DNA of 55,234 nucleotides from VRUE01 sp035712345 (GCA_035712345.1 DASTAY010000034.1:1-55234), one strand, 5' to 3'; shown: positions 22,932 to 32,383, counted from the stretch's first letter. The notes: generated by a model not told the origin, from the letters alone. Made by a program: numbers and translations.

Positions 22932-22955
22932 CCCTACTTCATAGAATGGCAAACG

Positions 22956-23702
22956 ATGTCCGGTCATTCGAAGTGGTCCTCGATCAAACACAAGAAGGGC
23001 GCGGCCGACGCCAAACGCGGCAAGCTCTTCACCAAGCTTGCGCGGGCGATCACCGTTGCGGCGCGCGATGGCGGTCCCGACCCGGAGGGGAACGCGGCGC
23101 TGGCGACGGCGATCCAGAAGGCCCGCGACGCCTCGATGCCCAAGGACAACATCCAGCGCGCGGTCGACCGCGGCTCCGGGGTCGGCGCCGATGCGGATGC
23201 GATCGAGCGGGTCGTCTTCGAGGGCTACGGCCCCGGCGGCGCGGCGGTCCTGGTCGAGGCCCTGACCGACAACCGCAACCGCACCAGCGCCGAAGTGCGC
23301 CACGCCTTCAGCAAGCGCGGCGGCAGCCTCGGCGAGCCCGGCTCGGTCGCCTGGATCTTCGAGAAACGCGGCGTGCTCGCGGTCGACGGCGACCGCTACG
23401 GCGAGGACGACCTGATCGCCGCGATCGACGCCGGCGCCGAGGACGTCAGCGAGGAGGGCGATCTGGTGCGCGTGCTCTGCGAGCCGGCCAGCCTCAGCGC
23501 GGTGCGCGAGGCGCTCGAGTCCAGTGGGGTCGAGATCCAGTCCGCGGACGTGGCGATGGAGCCGAAGAGCACGGTCGAGGTGAAGGGGAACGAGGCGAAA
23601 TCGCTGCTCGGCCTGATCGAGGACCTCGAAGAGGACGACGACGTCAACGAGGTCCACGCGAACTTCGACATCCCCGACGAGGTGCTCGCGAGCTTCGCTT
23701 GA
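22956..23702 (+). CDS. yebC: YebC/PmpR-family protein
   Basis: A 248-residue member of the universally conserved YebC/TACO1 family, known as transcription regulators or ribosome-associated translation factors. It starts MSGHSKWSSIKHKKGAADAKRGKLFTKLARAITVAAR and carries SMPKDNIQRAVDRG, YGPGGAAVLVEALTDNRNRT and GSVAWIFEKRG, all standard. The position just ahead of ruvCAB is a common gene order. ATG 22956 is set by the MSGHSKW start; the in-frame upstream codons are not family-like. Confidence 0.96.
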   Translation: MSGHSKWSSIKHKKGAADAKRGKLFTKLARAITVAARDGGPDPEGNAALATAIQKARDASMPKDNIQRAVDRGSGVGADADAIERVVFEGYGPGGAAVLVEALTDNRNRTSAEVRHAFSKRGGSLGEPGSVAWIFEKRGVLAVDGDRYGEDDLIAAIDAGAEDVSEEGDLVRVLCEPASLSAVREALESSGVEIQSADVAMEPKSTVEVKGNEAKSLLGLIEDLEEDDDVNEVHANFDIPDEVLASFA

Positions 23703-23844
23703 GGAATCGAATCAGCGAGCGTCACAGCCCGATTCTTCGCGAGCGGGGCCGATACGGCGCATAGCCGCCGCCCGCGGACGCGAAGCGGAGCAAGTGGCGG
23801 TTTGTTCCAGAAGGCATCCGGGGTCGCGTCCAGAATCACTTCCA

Positions 23845-24354
23845 ATGCAAGTCGTGATCGGGATCGACCCCGGCGCCGCCAACCTCGGCTTCGGCATCGT
23901 CCGGGTCGAGGGCAACCGCATGGTCGCGCTCGACGGCGGCGTCGTCGAGACGGCGGCCGAGCTGCCGATGGAGCGCCGCCTGCAACGGATCCACGCCGAG
24001 CTCGGCGAGCTGCTCGCCTGGCACGAGCCGGCCGCGATGGCGCTCGAGGACGTCTTCTTCGGCAAGAACGTGCAGACGGCGATGACGGTCGGCCGGGCGA
24101 GCGGGGTTGCGATGCTGGCCGCGGCCCAGGCCGGCATCGGCTGCTTCACCTACACGCCGCAGGCGATCAAGATGGCCGTCTGCGGCAGTGGCGCCGCGGG
24201 CAAGGGACAGGTCCAGCGGATGGTCGGGACCCTGCTCGGGCTGCCGGAGCTGCCGACCCCCGATCACGCTGCCGATGCGCTCGCGGTGGCGATCTGCCAC
24301 GGCGGCGGCGCCGGCCATCGCGAGGCTGCGGCGCTGGCGGAGGGAGCGGCGTGA
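23845..24354 (+). CDS. ruvC: Holliday junction resolvase RuvC
   Basis: A 169-residue endonuclease that cuts Holliday junctions with RuvAB. Acidic catalytic residues are visible in VIGIDPGAANLGFGI (D8), AMALEDVFFGKN (E69 region) and PTPDHAADALAVAICH near the C-terminus. The open frame continues upstream to GTG 23794, but ATG 23845 matches the family start. Its stop overlaps ruvA as GTGA. Confidence 0.96.
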   Translation: MQVVIGIDPGAANLGFGIVRVEGNRMVALDGGVVETAAELPMERRLQRIHAELGELLAWHEPAAMALEDVFFGKNVQTAMTVGRASGVAMLAAAQAGIGCFTYTPQAIKMAVCGSGAAGKGQVQRMVGTLLGLPELPTPDHAADALAVAICHGGGAGHREAAALAEGAA

Positions 24355-24947
24355 TCGCGGCGGTGCGCGGCGAGGTGATGGTGCGACGTCCCGACCACGT
24401 GGTGATCGACGCGGGCGGGGTCGGCTACCGGCTGACCGTCTCGACCGAGACGCTGAAGGCCGTGCCGGCCACCGGCCGCGAGGCATTCCTGCACGCGGAG
24501 CTGGTCGCGCGCGAGGATTCGCTGGCCCTGTTCGGCTTCGCCTCCGAGGAGGAGCGCGACCTCTTCGGTCAGCTCGTCTCGGTCAGCGGGGTCGGTCCCA
24601 AAGTGGCGATCGCGGCGCTCTCCGGCGGCCCGGCGCGCGAGCTGCTCAGAGCGATCGCCGCCGGCGACTCCAAACGCTTCCAGGCGGTGCCGGGGATCGG
24701 CAAGCGCACCGCAGAGCGGATCATCGTCGAGTTGCGCGAGAAGGTCGCAGGCAGCCTCGAGGAAGAGGTTCTGCTCGGCGCCGGCGAGGATGGCGACCCA
24801 CGGGCACTGGCTCGCGACGGCCTGGTCAACCTCGGCTACGCGCCCCTGGAAGCCGAGCAGCTGCTCGACGGCGTGGAGGGCGGCGATCCCGAGCAGCTGC
24901 TGGCGCTTGCGCTGCGCAAGGCCGGTGGCGGGAAGAGGACCGTATGA
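24351..24947 (+). CDS. ruvA: Holliday junction branch-migration protein RuvA
   Basis: A 198-residue junction-binding subunit. The N-terminal OB-like domain (VIAAVRGEVMVRRPDHVVIDAGGVGYRLTV) is followed by two helix-hairpin-helix motifs (LVSVSGVGPKVAIAAL, VPGIGKRTAERIIVELREK) and a C-terminal UBA-like RuvB-contact domain (ALARDGLVNLGYAPLEAEQLLD). GTG start at 24351; its stop overlaps ruvB as ATGA. Confidence 0.96.
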   Translation: MIAAVRGEVMVRRPDHVVIDAGGVGYRLTVSTETLKAVPATGREAFLHAELVAREDSLALFGFASEEERDLFGQLVSVSGVGPKVAIAALSGGPARELLRAIAAGDSKRFQAVPGIGKRTAERIIVELREKVAGSLEEEVLLGAGEDGDPRALARDGLVNLGYAPLEAEQLLDGVEGGDPEQLLALALRKAGGGKRTV

Positions 24948-26044
24948 GCGACGAGAGGATCCGCACCCCTGGCGTCGAGGACATGCGCGCCGCCCCCGGA
25001 CGCGGGAACGAGGGCGCGTCCATCTCCGACTCCCGTGCCCTAGTGGAAGCAGAGGAGGCGGCGGTCGATCAGGACCTAGAGCGCTCGCTTCGGCCGCCGA
25101 GCCTGGCGGATTTCGTCAACCAGGAACAGGTCACCGAGCAGCTCGCGATCTTCATCGAGGCGGCTCGTCGCCGCCGCGAGCCCCTCGATCACGTCCTGCT
25201 CGCCGGCCCGCCGGGCCTGGGCAAGACCTCGCTCGCCCACATCGTCGCCGCCGAGATGGAGGTGCCGCTGGTGCAGACCGCCGGGCCGGCGCTGGAGCGC
25301 AAGGCCGATGTCGCCTCATTCCTCACCGCGCTGGAGCCGGGCAGCGTCTTCTTCATCGACGAGATCCACCGGCTCGGGCGCGCGGTGGAGGAGACGCTCT
25401 ACCCCGCGATGGAGGACGGCGAGCTGCCGGTCGTGCTCGGCCAGGGCGCCGGCGCCCGCACCGTCACCCTGCCGCTGCCGCCGTTCACCCTGGTCGGCGC
25501 GACGACGCGGGCGGGACTGCTCACGACCCCGCTTCGGGACCGCTTCGGCGTCTGCCACAGGCTCGAGCACTACAGCCCCGAGCACCTGGCGCAGATCGTC
25601 CAGCGATCCGCCGGCATCCTCGAGGTCGAGATGGACGCCGAGGGGGCGCACACGATCGCCTCGCGCTCGCGCGGGACCCCGCGCGTGGCAAACCGCCTGC
25701 TCAAGCGGGTGCGGGACTTCGCCCAGGTCAAGGGCAGCGGCCGGGTCGACGCCGAGGTCGCGGCGGCCGGACTGGAGATGCTCGAGGTCGACGCGGGCGG
25801 GCTCGATCGCAGCGATCGCACCCTGCTCGACACGGTCGCCTCCAAGTTCGGCGGGGGCCCTGTCGGGCTCTCGACCCTGGCCGTCGCGATCGGCGAGGAG
25901 CAGGACACGATCGAGGACGTCCTGGAGCCATACCTGCTCCAACAGGGCTTGTTGAAGCGCACTCCGAGGGGCCGCGTGCTGACTCAGCGGGCCTACGACC
26001 ACCTCGGTCTGCCGGCGCCCGAGCGAGCGCACAGCCTGTTCTGA
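24944..26044 (+). CDS. ruvB: Holliday junction branch-migration ATPase RuvB
   Basis: A 366-residue AAA+ motor. Walker A is GPPGLGKTSLAH, Walker B is VFFIDEIHRLGRAVEE, sensor I is LVGATTRAGLL, the Arg finger region is PLRDRFG and the C-terminal winged helix is PVGLSTLAVAIGEEQDTIEDVLEPYLLQQGLLKRTPRGRVLT. The N-terminus has about 35 extra acidic or polar residues before LRPPSLADFVNQ. ATG 24944 sits in an ATGA overlap with ruvA. Confidence 0.97.
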   Translation: MSDERIRTPGVEDMRAAPGRGNEGASISDSRALVEAEEAAVDQDLERSLRPPSLADFVNQEQVTEQLAIFIEAARRRREPLDHVLLAGPPGLGKTSLAHIVAAEMEVPLVQTAGPALERKADVASFLTALEPGSVFFIDEIHRLGRAVEETLYPAMEDGELPVVLGQGAGARTVTLPLPPFTLVGATTRAGLLTTPLRDRFGVCHRLEHYSPEHLAQIVQRSAGILEVEMDAEGAHTIASRSRGTPRVANRLLKRVRDFAQVKGSGRVDAEVAAAGLEMLEVDAGGLDRSDRTLLDTVASKFGGGPVGLSTLAVAIGEEQDTIEDVLEPYLLQQGLLKRTPRGRVLTQRAYDHLGLPAPERAHSLF

Positions 26045-26071
26045 GCGGACTCTCAGTAACCTGAGCGGGGG

Positions 26072-26560
26072 ATGCCTTTCTTCATCTGCCCCAACTGCGG
26101 GAACAGGGAGCTGAGCGGTGACCGGACAGCGGGCTTCAGCACGCGTCCGAAGGGCTGCTCGAAATGCGGTTTCGGCTTCGTCTTCGAGCTGCTCGACGAC
26201 TACTACCCGGCCCCCAACGCCGCCTTCTTCGTCTGCGACCAGCAGGCCCGCGTGATCGACGCCGGGCGCGGCAGCTTCGAGCTGACCGGGCTGACCGACG
26301 AGGACGTGATCGGCCGGCCGGTCAAAGAAGTGCTGGGGCTGCGCTGGATCGACGCCGGCGACGGCGGCGAGAGCGCCGACCTCGACGCCAACGGCGAGAC
26401 CGACCCGATCGAGACGTCGCTCGAGTGGGGCGTGCGCTCGCTCGGCAAGAAGGTATCGGTCAATGCCGAGGGCGACCTGCCCGCCGAAGCGGTCGCCGAT
26501 GTCTTTCCCGCCTACGACGACGACGGCGGTCTGCTGATCGTCCTGACGCCGGACGGGTGA
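26072..26560 (+). CDS. Zinc-ribbon plus PAS-like domain protein
   Basis: A 162-residue protein. MPFFICPNCGNRELSG...KGCSKCGFGFVFELLDDYY is a four-cysteine zinc ribbon (about 6-42). NAAFFVCDQQARVIDAGRGSFELTGLTDEDVIGRPVKEVLGL (about 48-92) has the strand-helix pattern of a PAS domain, with the typical LTGLTDEDVIGRPV step. It has no output domain and no membrane segment. It lies 28 nt after ruvB and overlaps secDF by GTGA, so it is co-expressed with the secretion gene; the role is unknown. Confidence 0.75.
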   Translation: MPFFICPNCGNRELSGDRTAGFSTRPKGCSKCGFGFVFELLDDYYPAPNAAFFVCDQQARVIDAGRGSFELTGLTDEDVIGRPVKEVLGLRWIDAGDGGESADLDANGETDPIETSLEWGVRSLGKKVSVNAEGDLPAEAVADVFPAYDDDGGLLIVLTPDG

Positions 26561-29475
26561 GCCGAGTGAGACGCCGCCGCAACCTCTTCGTCCTGCTCTT
26601 CGTCCTGGCCCTGATCGTCATCTCGGCCGTCGTCATCGCCAACAAGAAGACCCAGCTCGGGCTCGATCTCAAGGGCGGCGTCCAGCTCGTCCTGCAGGGT
26701 CGGCCGACCCCTCAGCAGCCGACGATCGACAGCGGCTCGATGGAAAGGGCGGTCGACATCATCCGCTCGGGCTGCGACCAGCTCGGCGTCTCGGAGATCG
26801 AAGTCGCCAGGGTCGGCAGCGACCAGATCCAGGTCGGGATACCCGGTGCGACCAGCGTCGGCAAGGCGACCGAATGCGCAACCAAGCCGGCGAGGCTCTA
26901 CTTCTTCGACTGGGAACCGAACCTGATCGGCCGCGAGAAAGCGATCGGCGGGATCCCCGGCCGCGAACCGCCGAAAGGGCCGCTCGAAGAAGCCGAACAG
27001 GAATGGAAAGCCGCCGGTCGCAGCCCGACCAAAAAAGAAAACGGGCAACTGATCATCGCCGGCGCCTATGCGAGCCAGTACAACGCGGCGCAACTCGCCG
27101 CCGAACAGAAGCCGGTGCCGGATTGCGAAAACTGCAGCCAGCCGACCACCTATTACCTCTTCCAGAAGACCCCTCCGCACAAGCTGATCGACGGGCCGGA
27201 GTTCACGAAGGAAGACCTCTACATCGATCCCAACGGCAAGAAACGACCGCACGACGTCGGCGAAGTGGTGAAGGTGCCGCAGGGGACGATCGTGATCTCC
27301 GAAAAACCGAGCGACAGCCAGGGGCAGACGATCGAAGACGCCGAGCCCGGCTGGTACGCCTTCAAAGACGACCCGGCTCTATCCGGCACCGAAATCACCA
27401 ACCCGAAGGCCGAACAGCAGGAATTCGGTCCCGCCGTCACCTTCGGCTTCACCGGGGACGGGCGCAAGGCGTTCCAGGAAGTCACCCGGCAGATCGCCCA
27501 GCGCGGCCAGGCGCGGGCGATCGGCCCGGCCGCCGGCGAACAGGCCGAAGCGCTCTCGGGCCACTTCGCCGCGGTGCTCGACAACGAAATCAAAACGCGG
27601 CCGATCATCAACTTCGCTCAGAACCCCGATGGCATCGACGGGCGCACCGGGGCGCAGATCTCCGGCGGCTTCAACGGCATCGGCGATGCCCAGGACCTGG
27701 CCAGCTTCCTGCAGCGCGGCGCCCTGCCGATCAACCTCAACCTGATCAGCCAGACCCAGGTCTCGGCGACGCTGGGCAGCGAAGCGCTGCATCAGGGGAT
27801 CAAGGCAGGGATCATCGGCCTCGCCCTGGTCGTCATCTTCCTGCTGGCCTTCTACCGCTTCCTCGGGCTGGTCGCGGCGCTGGCGCTGGGCGCCTACGGG
27901 GTGATCTTCTTCGCCCTGATCAAACTGATCCCCATCACCCTGACGCTGCCGGGGATCGCGGGGCTGATCCTGACGATAGGCGTGGCCGCCGACTCGAACA
28001 TCGTCATCTTCGAGCGGATCAAGGAGGAGGTGCGCGCCGGCAGACCCATGGCAAGCGCGATCGCCGCCGGCTACCGGCGCGGGATCGCGACGATCGTCGA
28101 CGCCAACGTCGTCACCCTGCTGACCGCGTTCATCCTCTTCGTCCTGGCGACGGCGGGGGTGAAGGGCTTCGCCTTCACGCTCGGCGTCGGCACGATCGTC
28201 TCGCTGCTGACCGCGGTGGTCTTCACCCAGGCGCTGCTGCTCAGCATGAGCCGCTCGCGCCTGCTGCGCTCGCCGAGCGCGCTGGGCGCGGCCGGGGGCC
28301 AGCGGGTGCGCTGGCACTTCGACTTCATGGGCGCAAGCCGCTGGTTCTTCACCCTCTCTGGTTGCATCCTGATCGTCGGCGCCCTGGCCCTGGCGACCAA
28401 GCAGCTCAACCTCGGCATCGACTTCGAGTCCGGCACGCGGGTCGAGGTGGCGCTGACCAAGCCGACCGACGAGGAAGGCGTGCGCGAAGCGCTCGACAAG
28501 GCCGGCATCTCCGGCGCCGAGGTGCAGCGCGAGAGCAACCCGGGCCTCGGCGACAACGTCTTCCTGATCCAGTCGAGCACGCTCAAGCCGAGCCAGATCA
28601 ACCAGATGCAGCGGGAGCTCGAACGCGAATACGGGATAGCCACCGACGGCTTCGACAGCACCAGCGTCGGGCCGACCTTCGGCGCCACCGTCGCCAACAG
28701 CGCCCGCAACGCGCTGATCTTCTCGCTGCTCGTGATCTGCGCCTACATCGCCTTCCGCTTCGACCCGAAATTCGCGGTGCCAGTGTTGATCGCGCTGTTC
28801 CACGACATCCTGATCACCGCGGGTGTCTACGCGCTCACCGGCCGGGAGGTGACGAGCGGGACGGTCGCCGCTTTCCTGACCATCTTGGGTTACTCGCTCT
28901 ACGACACGATCATCGTCTTCGACCGAATACGCGAGAACATGCCGCGAATGCCGCGAGCTGCGTTCTCGCAGATCGTCAACCGCTCGATGAGCGAGGTGCT
29001 GACCCGCTCGCTGGCGACCAGCTTCACCACGCTGCTCGCCGTGGTCTCGCTGCTGGTCTTCGGCGGCGCGACCCTGCAGGACTTCGCCTTCGCGATGATG
29101 GTCGGGATCATCTCCGGCACCTATTCCTCGATCTTCATCGCCTCGCCGGTGCTGACCGCCTGGAAAGAGCGCGAGAAGGGCTTCTCCCGTCGGCGGGAGC
29201 GGATCGCCGAGGTCGAGGGCAACGTGCCGGCGTTTGCCGACGACGTGGCCTTGGCGAAGCTGGGCGACGACGGGGAGACCGACGCCGAGATCGAGGAAGA
29301 GCTGGCTGCGGTCGCCGTCGCCGATCCGCCGGCCGTGGGCAACGGCGGTGACCCCGCCTCGCAGGAGGAGCCGGCCGCTCCGCAGGCCGACCCCGCGGCG
29401 GCGGAGCGTCGCGAGCGCGACGAGCGTCGCCGCGAACGGCGCAAACAGCGCCGCAAACACGGGAGGAAGAGGTAG
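26557..29475 (+). CDS. secDF: Fused protein-export membrane protein SecDF
   Basis: A 972-residue SecD-SecF fusion that uses the proton gradient to help SecYEG complete translocation. The SecD part has TM1 (NLFVLLFVLALIVISAVVIA), LGLDLKGGVQLVLQG, a large extracytoplasmic region (to about 410) and five more helices (from GIKAGIIGLALVVIFLLAF) with the conserved GVAADSNIVIFERIKEE. SecF begins near residue 584 (RWHFDFMGASRWFFTLS), with LNLGIDFESGTRVEV and SLYDTIIVFDRIRENM. About 95 C-terminal residues form an acidic then basic tail (ERRRERRKQRRKHGRKR). GTG 26557 overlaps the upstream stop; GTG 26566 is an alternative. Confidence 0.95.
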   Translation: MSRVRRRRNLFVLLFVLALIVISAVVIANKKTQLGLDLKGGVQLVLQGRPTPQQPTIDSGSMERAVDIIRSGCDQLGVSEIEVARVGSDQIQVGIPGATSVGKATECATKPARLYFFDWEPNLIGREKAIGGIPGREPPKGPLEEAEQEWKAAGRSPTKKENGQLIIAGAYASQYNAAQLAAEQKPVPDCENCSQPTTYYLFQKTPPHKLIDGPEFTKEDLYIDPNGKKRPHDVGEVVKVPQGTIVISEKPSDSQGQTIEDAEPGWYAFKDDPALSGTEITNPKAEQQEFGPAVTFGFTGDGRKAFQEVTRQIAQRGQARAIGPAAGEQAEALSGHFAAVLDNEIKTRPIINFAQNPDGIDGRTGAQISGGFNGIGDAQDLASFLQRGALPINLNLISQTQVSATLGSEALHQGIKAGIIGLALVVIFLLAFYRFLGLVAALALGAYGVIFFALIKLIPITLTLPGIAGLILTIGVAADSNIVIFERIKEEVRAGRPMASAIAAGYRRGIATIVDANVVTLLTAFILFVLATAGVKGFAFTLGVGTIVSLLTAVVFTQALLLSMSRSRLLRSPSALGAAGGQRVRWHFDFMGASRWFFTLSGCILIVGALALATKQLNLGIDFESGTRVEVALTKPTDEEGVREALDKAGISGAEVQRESNPGLGDNVFLIQSSTLKPSQINQMQRELEREYGIATDGFDSTSVGPTFGATVANSARNALIFSLLVICAYIAFRFDPKFAVPVLIALFHDILITAGVYALTGREVTSGTVAAFLTILGYSLYDTIIVFDRIRENMPRMPRAAFSQIVNRSMSEVLTRSLATSFTTLLAVVSLLVFGGATLQDFAFAMMVGIISGTYSSIFIASPVLTAWKEREKGFSRRRERIAEVEGNVPAFADDVALAKLGDDGETDAEIEEELAAVAVADPPAVGNGGDPASQEEPAAPQADPAAAERRERDERRRERRKQRRKHGRKR

Positions 29476-29477
29476 AG

Positions 29478-29744
29478 ATGGCCCTGCTCGTCTGGTTCAC
29501 GATGGGGATCGCCCTCTGGCACTTCACCGTCTTCCTGCCCGATCGCTTCTGGCAGGGGATCGTCGGCGCCTTCCTCGGCTCGGTGATCGGCGCTGTCGTC
29601 TTCGGCGCCATCGTCGAGCTCGCCTCCAATCGTGGAATCGGTGAGACCGACGTCCTCACCGCGCTCACCGCGATACCGGGCGTCGCGATCGGCCTTGCGG
29701 TCGTCTGGGCGATCGGCGTCCGCTCCGAGCGGGTCAAGGCCTGA
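29478..29744 (+). CDS. Small membrane protein downstream of secDF
   Basis: An 88-residue protein with two or three membrane helices: LLVWFTMGIALWHFTVFL, FWQGIVGAFLGSVIGAVVFGAIVELA and LTAIPGVAIGLAVVWAIGV. The G-rich middle helix resembles small GlsB/YeaQ-like membrane proteins, but I cannot assign it. It starts 2 nt after the secDF stop and is probably co-transcribed. Confidence 0.7.
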   Translation: MALLVWFTMGIALWHFTVFLPDRFWQGIVGAFLGSVIGAVVFGAIVELASNRGIGETDVLTALTAIPGVAIGLAVVWAIGVRSERVKA

Positions 29745-29810
29745 ATCTCCCTGCATCTTGCGGGCTTTGCGGTGTAGCTTTGCCGCCGCGCCGGCGCCTA
29801 GCTTGGGGGG

Positions 29811-32351
29811 GTGGCGGATGCGCTCAAGGCATATGAGGCCGAGCCCTACTCGTACTCCGAGGTCAGGGCTCTTTCTGAGCAGCTGAAGCTGAGCGAGCCG
29901 GTGGCGGTAACGCTGGTCAGGCGCGGATATCGGACGCCCGAGGATGCCCGTGCGTTCCTGGCTGCCGATGAGTCGCATCCGCCGGGGGCCTTCCGGTCGA
30001 TGCAAGCTGTCGTCGACGTCGTTTCGACAGCTGTCCGGGAGAGCAAACGGATCACCGTCCACGGCGACTTCGACGTCGACGGCGTCTGTGCGACCACGAT
30101 CATGGTCAGCACGCTGCGCGAGCTCGGGGCCGAGTGCGACTGGCTGATCCCGGATCGGATCGCCGATGGCTACGGGCTATGTGCCGAGAACGTGCAGCTA
30201 TTGGCCGAGCGTGGCACCGAGCTGCTGATCACCGTCGACTGCGGGATCACCTCGGTGGATGAGATCGCGCTGGCGAAGTCGCTGGGCATGGAGGTCGTCG
30301 TCACCGATCACCATCAGCCCGGGGACACGCTGCCGGACTGTCTGATCCTCCATCCGGCCGTCGATGGCTATCCGTTTGAGGAGCTGTGTGGGACCGCGGT
30401 GGCGTGGAAGCTCGCGAGCGCATTGCGGGAGGCATCGGGGGGCACTCCCCCGGAGACCGTTGCGCAGCCGATCGTGGGCGTGGGTTCGAATGTGGTTTCA
30501 GGAGTCTCCGGGGGAGTGCCCCCCGATGCCCTCGGCAACGCCGATCTCGATCTCGTTGCCCTCGCCACCGTAGCCGATGTCGTACCGCTCGTTGGGGAGA
30601 ACCGATCGCTCGTGCGGCGGGGGCTGGAGGAGGTTCGGCGGGCGCGGCGGCCGGGGATGCGGGCGTTGTTGGAGGCGGCCAAATGCGAGCCGACGCAGTT
30701 GGACGAGGGCGATTTGGCGTTTCGGTTGGCGCCGCGGATCAATGCTGCCGGCCGCCTCTATAGAGCTGACGCAGGGGTGGAGCTGTTTCTCACCGACGAC
30801 GAGGCGCGGGCCGCGGAGATCGCGAATGAGCTGAGTCGGGCCAACGGGGAGCGGCGGGCCACCGAGCGGGAGGTCGACACCGCGGCCGAGGCTGCGCGGC
30901 GTGAGCTATCCGACGAGCTGCGCGAGGCCCCGGGACTGGTGCTGGCGGGGGAGGGGTGGCACCCCGGGGTGATCGGGATCGTCGCTTCGCGGCTGGTCGA
31001 GCGGCATCACCGGCCTGTGATCGTTATTTCGCTCGATGGCGAAGGGAACGGGCGGGGGTCGGGGCGGAGCATTCCGGGGTTCGACCTGCTCGCCGGGCTG
31101 GAGGCCTGCGCCGAGCATCTGGACGGGTTCGGAGGGCACCGAGCTGCGGCCGGGTTGCAGCTGCGGGCTGAGAACGTGGAGCCGTTCCAGGCCGCGTTCG
31201 CGGCGCATGCGAGCTCGGTCCTCGGACCGGACGACCTGAAGCGCACCGAGCGGATCGATGCGATGGTCGGGGGCGCCGGCCTGGGGCTGGACCTCGCAGA
31301 GGAGCTGCAACAGCTGGCGCCGTTCGGGATGGGCAATCCCGGGGTGAGGTTGCTCGTGCCCTCGGCCCGGGTGCGCGACGTGCGGGCGATGGGCGAAGGC
31401 AAGCACGCCCGCTTCAGCCTGCACAGCGGCGCCCACCGCGCCCTCGGCGTCGCCTTCGGTCGGGCGAGCCTCGGGGTCGGGGAGGACGATCCGGTCGACG
31501 CTGCCGTGCGCCTGGAGGTCAATCGCTGGAATGGCTCGATCGAGCCCCGCGTGGTCCTGCGCGAGCTCTACCCGCGGGAGACGGCCGCTGCGGAAGCCGC
31601 CGATGAGGCCTGGTGGCAGCGCTTCGAGCGCGAGCTCGCCGCCGACCCCACCCGCCTCATCGTCCCCCCCGAGCGCCGTAGAGGTTTGGACCGCATACCG
31701 ACCCAAACCTCTACGGCGCCCGACGCCAGGGAGGTTGTGCGGTCACGGAGCTCGGCGGCCGCCGTGGTGGGGGAGTTGGCTTCGAGTGGGGCGGGGGAGG
31801 TCCTGGCCCTGGTGGCCTGCGTCGAGAGGCGGGTGGCGCTGGCGGGGGACGGCGCGGTGTTGGCCGACGCCGCCGTCCTGGAGGCCGAACCGGATCTTGC
31901 GACGCGCTTCGAGCACGTGGTCTTCGTCGACCCGCCCCAGTTCCCCCATGTGGAGGAGCTGGCGATGCGTGGCGAGGGCTATGCCCATCTGGCCTGGGGC
32001 GAGGCCGAGCATCGTTTTGCCCTGTCGATGCTCGACGTCCAGCTCGCTCGGCGCGAGATCCTGATCGGCATGTTCAGGGACCTGCGCGAGGCGGACGGGG
32101 CGAGCGGGGAGGAGCTGCTGGAGGCCCTGCGCGGCAGCGGCCGGTTCCCGCGCCCGCCCGAGGCTGCTGCCCGCTGCCTGCTGGTCTTGAGCGAGCTCGG
32201 CCTCGTGCAGGGGGCGCCGGCCGGCGGGGGTGGCAGCATCGGCGTCGTATCCTCAGAGGGGACAGAACTCGAGCGCTCGGCGGCATACCGTGCCTACGGC
32301 GCCCGCCACCAGGAGGGTCAGCGATTCCTCGAACGACGAAAGAGTCCCTAG
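29811..32351 (+). CDS. recJ: Single-stranded-DNA exonuclease RecJ with two in-frame palindromic insertions
   Basis: An 846-residue DHH-family 5'-3' exonuclease. Motifs include HGDFDVDG (about 84-91), LLITVDCGITS, VVVTDHHQPGD (about 163-173), LRHAPRINAAGR-like LAPRINAAGRLYRA and the DHHA1 region EGWHPGVIGIVASRLVERHHRPVIVIS with GFGGHRAAAGLQL. A long C-terminal extension (about 640-846) follows, as in actinobacterial RecJ. Residues about 207-240 and 621-637 are encoded by palindromic elements and interrupt otherwise normal sequence without breaking the frame. Both inserts are outside the listed motifs, so activity may be retained. GTG start. Confidence 0.93.
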   Translation: MADALKAYEAEPYSYSEVRALSEQLKLSEPVAVTLVRRGYRTPEDARAFLAADESHPPGAFRSMQAVVDVVSTAVRESKRITVHGDFDVDGVCATTIMVSTLRELGAECDWLIPDRIADGYGLCAENVQLLAERGTELLITVDCGITSVDEIALAKSLGMEVVVTDHHQPGDTLPDCLILHPAVDGYPFEELCGTAVAWKLASALREASGGTPPETVAQPIVGVGSNVVSGVSGGVPPDALGNADLDLVALATVADVVPLVGENRSLVRRGLEEVRRARRPGMRALLEAAKCEPTQLDEGDLAFRLAPRINAAGRLYRADAGVELFLTDDEARAAEIANELSRANGERRATEREVDTAAEAARRELSDELREAPGLVLAGEGWHPGVIGIVASRLVERHHRPVIVISLDGEGNGRGSGRSIPGFDLLAGLEACAEHLDGFGGHRAAAGLQLRAENVEPFQAAFAAHASSVLGPDDLKRTERIDAMVGGAGLGLDLAEELQQLAPFGMGNPGVRLLVPSARVRDVRAMGEGKHARFSLHSGAHRALGVAFGRASLGVGEDDPVDAAVRLEVNRWNGSIEPRVVLRELYPRETAAAEAADEAWWQRFERELAADPTRLIVPPERRRGLDRIPTQTSTAPDAREVVRSRSSAAAVVGELASSGAGEVLALVACVERRVALAGDGAVLADAAVLEAEPDLATRFEHVVFVDPPQFPHVEELAMRGEGYAHLAWGEAEHRFALSMLDVQLARREILIGMFRDLREADGASGEELLEALRGSGRFPRPPEAAARCLLVLSELGLVQGAPAGGGGSIGVVSSEGTELERSAAYRAYGARHQEGQRFLERRKSP
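30431..30530. repeat. 100-bp palindromic element inserted in frame in recJ
   Basis: Positions 30431-30457 and 30504-30530 are perfect 27-bp inverted repeats (outer ends GGCATCGGGGGG and CCCCCCGATGCC) around a 46-nt centre. It encodes the non-family segment ASGGTPPETVAQPIVGVGSNVVSGVSGGVPPDA between ASALRE and GNADLDLVALATVADVVPL. Confidence 0.85.
31673..31719. repeat. 47-bp palindromic repeat (GTAGAGGTTTGG family) in recJ
   Basis: GCGCCGTAGAGGTTTGG (31673-31689) and its exact reverse complement (31703-31719) flank a 13-nt centre, ACCGCATACCGAC. A second copy with the same arms and a related centre, in opposite orientation, is at 43192-43233. It encodes about 16 residues of recJ without breaking the frame. 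Confidence 0.85.
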
Positions 32352-32383
32352 AGCAGCGCGAGCTCCTCGCCGACCTCTTTGCC

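Noticed and set aside
27379..29460. 693-codon open frame on the minus strand
   Set aside because: It is antisense to secDF, whose sequence is clearly family-like. The minus frame is low-complexity Arg/Asp/Gln text typical of GC-rich shadow frames.
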